19,648 nt of DNA, from assembly GCA_019746155.1 (NCBI GenBank), contig JAIESJ010000154.1:1-19648 (forward strand), written 5' to 3'. A program made the translations under genes and the position numbers. The DNA comes from Burkholderiales bacterium (lineage in GTDB: Bacteria > Pseudomonadota > Gammaproteobacteria > Burkholderiales > SG8-41). Under the pieces are notes generated by a model. It made no database searches and had not been told where the DNA came from. It worked only from the letters and a program-made list of their open reading frames with translations. Of the stretch, positions 11,391-19,648 are shown in pieces (position 1 is the stretch's first letter; each line of letters opens with the position of its first letter).

Positions 11391-14289
11391 TCATCCGCCA
11401 GCGGGAGTTCCGAGCCATTTTTGCGCAAAGACTTCCGCCGGTTCGGGGCGGCCGAAGTAGTAGCCCTGCGCCTCGTCGCAGCCCAGTGCCCGCAAGGCTT
11501 CGGCCTGCGCCGCTTCTTCCACGCCTTCGGCAACCGTTTTCAACTCGAGGGTCCGCGCCATGGCGATGATGGTGGCGACGATGGCGTAATCGTTGCGATC
11601 GTTCAGCATGTCGCGCACAAACGAGATGTCGATCTTCAGCTTGTCCGCCGGGAAGTGTTTGAGGTAGGCCAGCGAGGAATAGCCGGTGCCGAAGTCGTCC
11701 ACGTAAACGGATAACCCGTATTCCTTCAACCGCCGCAACACGGCGACGGAGGCCTCGATGTTTTCCATCAACTCGCTTTCGGTGATCTCTATGGCGAGCA
11801 GGGACGGATTGGCGGCCACCCCGGTCGCCTCGAGGATGGCGTTGACCCCGTCCAGGAAGTCCGGCTGATACAACTGCTTGACTGAGACGTTGACGGCGAT
11901 TCGCAGCCCTGCATAGCCTTGCTCCCGCCAGCGGGCAGCCTGGCGGCAGCCTTCCTCCAGCACCCATCGCCCGAGCGGCACAATGAGTCCGGTCTCCTCC
12001 GCGACCGGAATGAAAGTTGCCGGCGAGATGGGGCCGAGCTCGGCACTCTGCCAGCGGACAAGCGCTTCCGCGCCGGTGATCCGCCGGGTCGCGATGTCCA
12101 CCACCGGCTGGTAGTGCAAGGCGAGCTCGGCGCGCTCGATGGCATGGTGCAGGGCCTGCGCGATTCGCCGCCGCGTCGAGCTCGGGCGCGTAGAAGGAAA
12201 CGGTGTTATCCGGCTCCACGCTCGGCGCGCGCAGAGCGATTCGGGCGCGCTGGATCAGGACCTCGGGCTCCTCGCCGTCAGCGGGGTAGCTCGCCACCCC
12301 GGCCCGCACGCGCGGGAAGAGCTTCTCCCCGTTCACGGTTATCACGCGTGGAAACTCCCTCACAAGCTTGTCTGCCACCCGCACCACGTCCTGCGCTTGC
12401 GCCACGTCGGCAAGCAGCGCTCCGAACTCATCGCCGCCGAGCCGCGCGACGGTGTCGCCCTCACGCACGCCCCCGGAGAGATAGCGCGCCACCTCTTGCA
12501 GGAGCTGGTCGCCGACGTGGCGCCCGAGTTCCTGCGCCGTGCGGCGGAAGTCCTTGATGTCGAGCACCAGCACCGCCAGAAGGCGCGAGTGATGGTGCGC
12601 GCGAGCCACGGACTGCTTGAGGCGGTCCTCGAACAGCGCGGCGTTCGGCAGGCCGGTCAGCGGATCGTGATAGGCGAGGTAATGGAGCTGGCGGTCTTTC
12701 TCGATATACTCGAGCCCGAGCGAGGTGTCGGCGGCCACCTCCTCGATCAGCCGCGACTCCTCTTGGTCGAAGAAGCCGGCCTCCGCGGCGCACAGATTGA
12801 GCACGCCGAGGACCCGCCCCTCGATGCGCAGGGGAAAGGCGGCTGCGGCGGCAAAGCCCGCCGCCCGCGCCTCTTCCCGCCACGGCGCCATGTGAGGGTC
12901 GCGTTCGATGTCGTTGCACACCTGGGTGCGGCCTTCGCGCACGGCGGCGGCGGCCGGCGCGAGCGGCGCAGCGAGGCGTTCGACGCATTCCTTGCCGGCG
13001 CCGGCCACGTCCACCGGCCGCAGGGCGCCTCCGTCGCGCTCGAGCATTCCGACCCAGGCGAGGCGCAGCCCTCCGTGCTCGACCGCGATGCGGCAGGTTT
13101 CGTTGAGCAACGCCTCGCGGTCGCGGATGCGCAGGATCGCCCCGTTGATGGCGCTCAGCATGGCGTACACGCGGTTGAGCTGCATGATGCGCCGGTGCTG
13201 CCGCGCCGACTCCCCGGCGCGCCGCGCCAGGGTGGTGGCCATTTCGTCGAACGCGCCCGCCACGCGGGCGATCTCGTCCCGGCCGGCGGGGAGCCCCGTG
13301 CGCGCGGCAAGGTCGCCCGCGGCAAGTCGGCGGGCGGCGGCCACGAGCGCATTGGTGCGACGCAGCACGAGCACATCCCCGCTGATCCAAGCGATAGCGA
13401 ACACAACCGCCGCCACCACGCCCAGGATGAGCAGATGGCGCGCAAGCATATGCTCGACTCCGGCCAGGGCCGCCTCCCGCGGGATGCCGACCACGACATA
13501 CGCCGGGTCCGAGGTCGAGTCCGCGTGCAGCGGGGCGAAGGCATAAAAGCGCAGCATGCCGTCGAGGCCCGGCAGCAGCGCCGTGGTCAACTTCTCCCCG
13601 GCGGGCCGCTCGCGCACGAACGCGGCCTCGTGCATGTTCTTCCCCACCCAGAGCTCCGGGTCAGGATAGCGGACAAGTACCGTGCCCTCGTGGTCGATGA
13701 CGGTCACGGTCGAACCCGGCGGCAGCCGGGCGGCCCCGGCCAGGCGGTTGAGCCAGGCAAGGTCGAGGGCGGCGAACACCACGGCGCGCGCCTGGCCTGT
13801 CCCGTCGAAAACCGGATAGCCGAAGTTGACGCTCGCCTCGCCAGTGATGCGCCCGAATTGGAAATCGCCGACGGTGAAACCGCGCGTCTCGAGCGCGCGG
13901 CGGAAGTACGCCCGGTCCGCGTTGTTGACGCGCCCGGGCAGGGGCAGCGCGCTGCAGTGGATGTCGCCCCGCAGGTCGCTCACGCCCAGGTTGACGTAGC
14001 GCGGGTACTGTTTGTGGAGTTGCGCGAGAAACGCCGAACAGCGCGCACCGTCACCGCGCACCTCGGGCACGGTGGCGAGCACCCCAAGGAGCCCGCGCGC
14101 ATCGTCGATCAGTCGTTCGTAGTCCAGAATGATCAGTTGCGCCAGGCTTGCCGCCTTCTCAAGCGCCTCGTCCGTCGCCGCCTGTTGCTCGCGCGCCGCG
14201 GACACGAACAGCAAACCCATCGCCGGCGTAACGGCGAAGAGCACGAGCAGCAGCAGCCGGGCGCGCAAGGAAAGCCCCAATGGCCTCAT
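11391..14289 (-). pseudogene. Gene Y: Cache-HAMP-GAF-GGDEF-EAL, frameshifted before EAL
   Basis: This membrane cyclic-di-GMP enzyme is split by a frame change. From ATG 14289 there is a helix (about 8-28), a Cache-type periplasmic sensor (35-275), a second helix (283-305), HAMP (306-360), GAF (375-530) and GGDEF (535-705). GGDEF is at 618-622 with an RxxD site, REGD (609-612), but the usual FKxINDxxGH loop reads FRRTAQELGR, losing the guanine-binding Asn. Just after PELDAAANR, near 12163-12176, the frame changes. The EAL domain, with GAEALVRW and DDFGTGYSS, continues in another frame to the TGA at 11391. In the original frame an unrelated tail runs to 11206. An alternative ATG at 14322 overlaps the end of gene Z. 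Without frame restoration the product would be a Cache-GGDEF protein lacking EAL. Confidence 0.85.
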
Positions 14290-14311
14290 GTCCGCCCTAT
14301 CAGCCGACAGG

Positions 14312-17300
14312 TCAAACGCCATGCCCTCCGCCGGCTGGCCTGAGCCATTTTTGCGCAAAAGCGTCCGGCGGCTCCGGGTGGCCGAAATAATATCCCTGTG
14401 CCCCGTCGCAGCCCAGTGCCCGCAGGGCTTCGGCCTGCGCCGCTTTTTCCACGCCTTCGGCAACCGTCTTCAATTTGAGGGTCCGCGCCATGGCGATGAT
14501 GGTAGCCACGATAGCGTAATCGTTGCGATCACTCAACATGTCGCGCACAAACGAGATGTCGATCTTGAGCTTGTCCGCCGCGAAGCGCTTGAGATAGGCG
14601 AGCGACGAATAGCCAGTGCCGAAATCGTCGATCGAGAGCGCGAACCCCGCCGTTTTCAGCGCCTCCATCACCCCGATCGCCCGCTCGGGATCGGCCATCA
14701 TGCTGCTTTCGGTGAGTTCCAGCTCGAACAAGCTTGGCGTCAAGCCCGCCGCGCGCACGATGTTCGGCACCTTGGTGACGAATTCGGCCTCTTCCAACTG
14801 CTGGGCAGCGACGTTGACGGCGAGCCGACCGGGAAGACTCAGACCGGCTTCCTGCCAGGCTTTCACCTGGCGGCAAGCCTCCCGCAGCACCCATTCCCCG
14901 AGCGCGCCCATCATGCCGCGCTCCTCGGCGATCGGGATGAACTCCGCCGGGGGAACAGGGCCCCATTCGGGATCAAACCAGCGCAGCAAGGCTTCGGCGC
15001 CGGGCACCTTGCCTGTCTGGAGATGCACCTGGGGCTGATAGTAGAGTTGCAGTTGCTGCGCTTCCAAGGCCCTTCCCAGGCGCCGCGCGACCTCCAGCCG
15101 TTTCTCGAGTTCGGTGCCCATCTCCGGGCGGTAGAAGCGGTAGCCACCGCCTGATACCTTGGCGCGGTACATGGCGATGTCGGTGTGCTTGAGCAGATCC
15201 TCGGGTGAACTTCCATCTTCAGGATAGAAGGCAATGCCAATGCTCGCGCTTAAGGCGAAAACGTGTCCCTTCACCACCAAGGGCTCGGCAAGCGCCTGCT
15301 GCAGCCGCTCGGCGATGAGCGCCGCGGCCGCCTGGTCCGCTCCCACAGCGATGACGACGAACTCGTCGCCCGCCAGGCGCGCCAGGGTTTCTTCCTGCCG
15401 TAACGCGGCCTGAAAGCGCCGGGCGACTTCGGCGAGTGCGTGGTCGCCGATGGCGTGCCCCTGGGTATCGTTGATTTCCTTGAAGCGGTTGAGGTCCAGA
15501 AACAGAAGCGCCACCCGCTGCCCATGGCGCTGGGCGGCGGCGAGCGTCTGCTTCAGGCGATCCATGAACAGCGCCCGGTTGGGCAGCCCCGTCAACGGAT
15601 CATAAAAGGCCAGTTGTTCGATCCGCGCCGCCTGGGCTTTTTGCTCGCTGATATCGACCAGGATGCTGATATGGTGGCTGACCGCGCCTTGCGCGTCGCG
15701 CACGGTGGCAATCGACATCCACACCGGATGGATCTCGCCCGATTTGCGCCGGTTCCAGATTTCCCCCTGCCAGCGGCCGTCTCTTGCCAGGGCCTCCCGC
15801 AGCGCGCGAAAGAACACCGCATCGTGCCGCCCGGAATTGAGGAGGCGCGGCGTCTGTCCGGTGGCTTCCTCGGGGGCATAGCCCGTGAGTGCCACGAAGG
15901 CCCGATTGACTATCAGGATGCGCTCGGCGGCGTCGGTGACCATGATTGCTTCGACGCTCTGTTCGAACACCACGGCGGCGAGCTTCAGATCCTCCTGTTG
16001 CCGGGTGCGTTCGATGACGATCGCAGCGAGCCGGGCCGCCTGGCGAATGGGCTCGATTTCTTCCGGCGTCGGCGTGCGCGGCTCGCGGTAGTACAAGGCA
16101 AAGGTGCCGAGCACTTTGTTATCGCCGGAGACGATAGGCTCCGACCAGCAGGCGCGGAGCCCGGCGCGGGCGGCGAGATCGCGGTAGTTCGTCCAGTAAG
16201 GGTGGGTGAGCACGTCCTCGACGATCACGGTGCGCCCGCTCGCCGCCGCGGTCCCGCAAGAGCCGACGCCCTCGCCGATCTCGAGGCCGTCGATGGCGCG
16301 GTTGTAGAACTCGGGCAGGCTGGGCGCCGCGCCGTGCACGAGGTGTTTGCCGTCGTGGGAAAGCAGCAGGATCGAGCACAGCGCCCCTTTACTTTGCCGC
16401 TCGGCAAAGGCAGCAATGCCCTCCAGCACCTCCGAAAGCGGCGCGCCGGTGCTGAGCAGATCGAGCGTGCGCGCGTAATGCCGCTGCCATTCCTCGGCCC
16501 GCTTGCGCGCGGTGAGGTCCACCATGACACCGCGCAGCCGCTCTACACGGCCCTGCTCGCACACCACGTGGACGACATCGCGCAGCCAGACCACGCGGCC
16601 GTCGGCGGCCACGGCCCGGTACTCGAACGCATGATCGCGCCCTTGCGCCGTGGCCTCCCGGTACAGGGCGAGGGTCTGCTCACGATCCTCCGGGTGAATC
16701 AAGCCCACCCAGAAGCCGGGCTCGGCGAGCCAGCGCTCGACCGGGTAGCCCAGGATCGCCTCGGCGCGCCGGCTGACGAAGGTGAAGGCGAGCGTGGCCG
16801 CATCCGCTTCCCAGACGATGGCGTCGAGCCCCTGCACCAAATCGTGGAAGCGCTGCTCGTGGGCGTGCGCTTCCGCGCGCAGCCGCTCCTCCTCGGCCAC
16901 GTCCTCCACGACCACAAGCAGCCGGGCTTCTTCTTCTTCTTCTTCTTCCGCAAGACGGATTCCAGCGAGGGCGAGGCGCAACTGTTTCTTGCCCAATACG
17001 GCGGCGATGCCGCGCACGGCCGTGCCGCTCTCGAGGACGGCTTGCACCTGCTGCCGCAGCCCGGGCAGCGGCAGGATATCCTCGAGGTCGCGCCCGGAAA
17101 AATCCTCCTCGTTCCTCCGGCCGAACAGCTCGCGGAAGGAGCGGTTGACACTGAGCACTTTCAGGGCGTCGTCCACCACGATCAGCCCCGCGGGAAGGCT
17201 CGCGATGATGTCCTCGGCATATTTCTTGAGTCCGAGGATGGCGCGCCGGTCGGTCTCGATCAGGGCTTTCTGAGCTTCCAGCTCGACTGTTTTCTGACGC

Positions 17301-18043
17301 AGGGTCTCGATATGGTTCTTGAGACGGGCAGACATCTCATTGAAGTCGCTTGCCAGCTCTCCGATCTCGTCTTTCGACAGGACCGGCACCGCCCTTGAGA
17401 GGTCTCCCGCGGCTATGGCCCGCGATGTCTCCGCGAATATCTTTATTGGTTTGAGAATAATCAGGTGGATATAAATCAGGCTCCCCAGCCCGATGACGAT
17501 GTTCGCCAACAGGAATACCCATAACAGATGGTACAGTGCCGCTACCTTCTTCTCGGAATCAGCTTGAAGAAGGGCAGCCAATGTGTCTATACGCGTCACA
17601 TACTCTTCCACGTGATCCTTCAAGGTCCGGAGGGTTTCCCTGGAAGCTGATGCGGCGAGAACATTCTGAAACAGGGGCTTGATGGTCTTGTTCCACTCAT
17701 CCACCCTCTTATCAAGGTAGGCGATGAGCTCCAGATCGTCCGTGCTCTTGAGGGTATACCGCGGGTCACCGTGTTTAAGCCCATGCAGGATAGCCTCAAA
17801 GGTCGTCATCTCCTGATCAATCAAGGCCCGTATTTTCGGTTCTCCGTGCTCCAGGTATTGCTCCGTCAATAACACGAGTTTGAACAGTCGCATCCGCTGG
17901 CTACCCGCCAAATTGATCGCCGCCGCGTCCCGTTCGATTCCGCTGGTAATATAGACTTGCCACGCAAGGATGATCAGTACAATGAGCCCAGCCACCGCGG
18001 GGGCTATACCCACTTTCACGAGCAAGGGGATTTTTCCGGGCAT
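14312..18043 (-). CDS. Gene Z: NarX/PilJ-like sensor-HAMP-PAS-PAS-GAF-PAS-GGDEF-EAL (chimera)
   Basis: This 1,243-residue inner-membrane cyclic-di-GMP enzyme starts at ATG 18043, by analogy with gene X. The first approximately 487 residues (helices, NarX-like P-box at 39-56, HAMP, first PAS, seven Glu, most of the second PAS) are identical to X. After VVWL the sequences part. Z continues with GAF (about 525-680), a third PAS (685-802), GGDEF (808-972) and EAL (980-1235). The cyclase signature is AGDEF (891-895), a variant reported active in Vibrio cholerae VCA0965. The I-site is degenerate (RQEE). EAL is intact (Glu1017, DDFGTGYSS 1139-1147). Its 3' end closely resembles that of Y. The stop at 14312 lies beside the Y start, suggesting an operon. 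The join at base 16613/16614 coincides with the repeat boundary, so Z looks like a recombinant gene. Confidence 0.92.
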   Translation of the reverse strand: MPGKIPLLVKVGIAPAVAGLIVLIILAWQVYITSGIERDAAAINLAGSQRMRLFKLVLLTEQYLEHGEPKIRALIDQEMTTFEAILHGLKHGDPRYTLKSTDDLELIAYLDKRVDEWNKTIKPLFQNVLAASASRETLRTLKDHVEEYVTRIDTLAALLQADSEKKVAALYHLLWVFLLANIVIGLGSLIYIHLIILKPIKIFAETSRAIAAGDLSRAVPVLSKDEIGELASDFNEMSARLKNHIETLRQKTVELEAQKALIETDRRAILGLKKYAEDIIASLPAGLIVVDDALKVLSVNRSFRELFGRRNEEDFSGRDLEDILPLPGLRQQVQAVLESGTAVRGIAAVLGKKQLRLALAGIRLAEEEEEEEARLLVVVEDVAEEERLRAEAHAHEQRFHDLVQGLDAIVWEADAATLAFTFVSRRAEAILGYPVERWLAEPGFWVGLIHPEDREQTLALYREATAQGRDHAFEYRAVAADGRVVWLRDVVHVVCEQGRVERLRGVMVDLTARKRAEEWQRHYARTLDLLSTGAPLSEVLEGIAAFAERQSKGALCSILLLSHDGKHLVHGAAPSLPEFYNRAIDGLEIGEGVGSCGTAAASGRTVIVEDVLTHPYWTNYRDLAARAGLRACWSEPIVSGDNKVLGTFALYYREPRTPTPEEIEPIRQAARLAAIVIERTRQQEDLKLAAVVFEQSVEAIMVTDAAERILIVNRAFVALTGYAPEEATGQTPRLLNSGRHDAVFFRALREALARDGRWQGEIWNRRKSGEIHPVWMSIATVRDAQGAVSHHISILVDISEQKAQAARIEQLAFYDPLTGLPNRALFMDRLKQTLAAAQRHGQRVALLFLDLNRFKEINDTQGHAIGDHALAEVARRFQAALRQEETLARLAGDEFVVIAVGADQAAAALIAERLQQALAEPLVVKGHVFALSASIGIAFYPEDGSSPEDLLKHTDIAMYRAKVSGGGYRFYRPEMGTELEKRLEVARRLGRALEAQQLQLYYQPQVHLQTGKVPGAEALLRWFDPEWGPVPPAEFIPIAEERGMMGALGEWVLREACRQVKAWQEAGLSLPGRLAVNVAAQQLEEAEFVTKVPNIVRAAGLTPSLFELELTESSMMADPERAIGVMEALKTAGFALSIDDFGTGYSSLAYLKRFAADKLKIDISFVRDMLSDRNDYAIVATIIAMARTLKLKTVAEGVEKAAQAEALRALGCDGAQGYYFGHPEPPDAFAQKWLRPAGGGHGV
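16928..16948. repeat. Trinucleotide microsatellite (TTC)7 within gene Z
   Basis: This is the duplicated counterpart of the Glu-coding repeat of gene X, with the same seven units. Confidence 0.85.
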
Positions 18044-18866
<823 letters not shown>

Positions 18867-19648
18867 TCATCCGCCAGCGGGAGTTCCGAGCCATTTTTGC
18901 GCAAAGACTTCCGCCGGTTCGGGGCGGCCGAAGTAGTAGCCCTGCGCCTCGTCGCAGCCCAGTGCCCGCAAGGCTTCGGCCTGCGCCGCTTCTTCCACGC
19001 CTTCGGCAACCGTTTTCAACTCGAGGGTCCGCGCCATGGCGATGATGGTGGCGACGATGGCGTAATCGTTGCGATCGTTCAGCATGTCGCGCACAAACGA
19101 GATGTCGATCTTCAGCTTGTCCGCCGGGAAGTGTTTGAGGTAGGCCAGCGAGGAATAGCCGGTGCCGAAGTCGTCCACGTAAACGGATAACCCGTATTCC
19201 TTCAACCGCCGCAACACGGCGACGGAGGCCTCGATGTTTTCCATCAACTCGCTTTCGGTGATCTCTATGGCGAGCAGGGACGGATTGGCGGCCACCCCGG
19301 TCGCCTCGAGGATGGCGTTGACCCCGTCCAGGAAGTCCGGCTGATACAACTGCTTGACTGAGACGTTGACGGCGATTCGCAGCCCTGCATAGCCTTGCTC
19401 CCGCCAGCGGGCAGCCTGGCGGCAGCCTTCCTCCAGCACCCATCGCCCGAGCGGCACAATGAGTCCGGTCTCCTCCGCGACCGGAATGAAAGTTGCCGGC
19501 GAGATGGGGCCGAGCTCGGCACTCTGCCAGCGGACAAGCGCTTCCGCGCCGGTGATCCGCCGGGTCGCGATGTCCACCACCGGCTGGTAGTGCAAGGCGA
19601 GCTCGGCGCGCTCGATGGCATGGTGCAGGGCCTGCGCGATTCGCCGCC
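18867..19648 (-). CDS. Gene Y': EAL domain of a cyclic-di-GMP phosphodiesterase, 5' part outside window
   Basis: This is the C-terminal EAL domain of a second copy of gene Y, truncated by the right edge. The frame is open from the edge to the TGA at 18867 and contains HYQP, GAEALVRW, ELMEN after EITES, DDFGTGYSS, LKIDISF, AEGVE and DEAQGYYF, so all expected EAL motifs are present. It is identical to 11391-12172. The edge falls inside the zone where Y changes frame, so whether Y' carries the same defect cannot be seen. It lies immediately upstream of the intergenic region that precedes gene Z. Confidence 0.88.
   Translation of the reverse strand, partial: RRIAQALHHAIERAELALHYQPVVDIATRRITGAEALVRWQSAELGPISPATFIPVAEETGLIVPLGRWVLEEGCRQAARWREQGYAGLRIAVNVSVKQLYQPDFLDGVNAILEATGVAANPSLLAIEITESELMENIEASVAVLRRLKEYGLSVYVDDFGTGYSSLAYLKHFPADKLKIDISFVRDMLNDRNDYAIVATIIAMARTLELKTVAEGVEEAAQAEALRALGCDEAQGYYFGRPEPAEVFAQKWLGTPAGG

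Noticed and set aside
12139..14343. Long + strand open frame (734 codons) opposite gene Y
   Set aside because: It is antisense to clear Cache, HAMP, GAF and GGDEF domains. Long antisense frames are expected in GC-rich coding DNA, and it resembles no family.
15440..17398. Long + strand open frame (652 codons) opposite gene Z
   Set aside because: It is antisense to recognisable PAS, GAF and GGDEF domains, and its Phe run is only the complement strand of the Glu repeat.

Overview
The window is GC-rich bacterial DNA. Its gene types suggest a proteobacterium with flexible respiration, probably beta or gamma: a sigma-54 two-component system, a NapC/NirT tetraheme cytochrome, and several large GGDEF/EAL proteins. 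The species cannot be named from the sequence.

Left part (1-4700, + strand). A sensor histidine kinase cut by the left edge overlaps an NtrC-type sigma-54 response regulator. Next come 158 non-coding bases with two 18-bp TGTC-N10-GACA sites 20 bp apart and a -24/-12 promoter with the exact GG-N10-GC layout. These precede an ethylbenzene-dehydrogenase-like c-type cytochrome and a tetraheme NapC/NirT quinol-oxidising cytochrome, followed by an intrinsic terminator. The simplest reading is that the regulator drives the two cytochrome genes. The first cytochrome has a frameshift inside its signal peptide.

Right part (4826-19648, - strand). Four large cyclic-di-GMP turnover proteins lie in a row, read right to left, with part of a fifth at the right edge: Y' (partial), Z, Y, X, W. 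They combine GAF, PAS, Cache or NarX/PilJ-like sensors with GGDEF and EAL domains. The four visible GGDEF domains differ: intact with an I-site (X), AGDEF (Z), GGDEF with an altered substrate loop (Y), and degenerate (W). All four EAL domains look intact, but in Y the EAL domain is out of frame with the rest.

The right part is dominated by a direct repeat. Positions 9138-12172 and 16614-19648 appear identical over at least 3,035 bp, with a period of 7,476 bp. The repeat covers the 5' half of X (and of Z), an 823-bp intergenic region with a (GCTT)8 microsatellite, and the 3' end of Y (and of Y'). The left end of the identity falls inside a PAS/PAC coding segment that X and Z share imperfectly. 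This fits an unequal crossover between two paralogous genes, which would make Z a chimera, or else an assembly artefact. No transposase, integrase, tRNA, rRNA or CRISPR array was seen.
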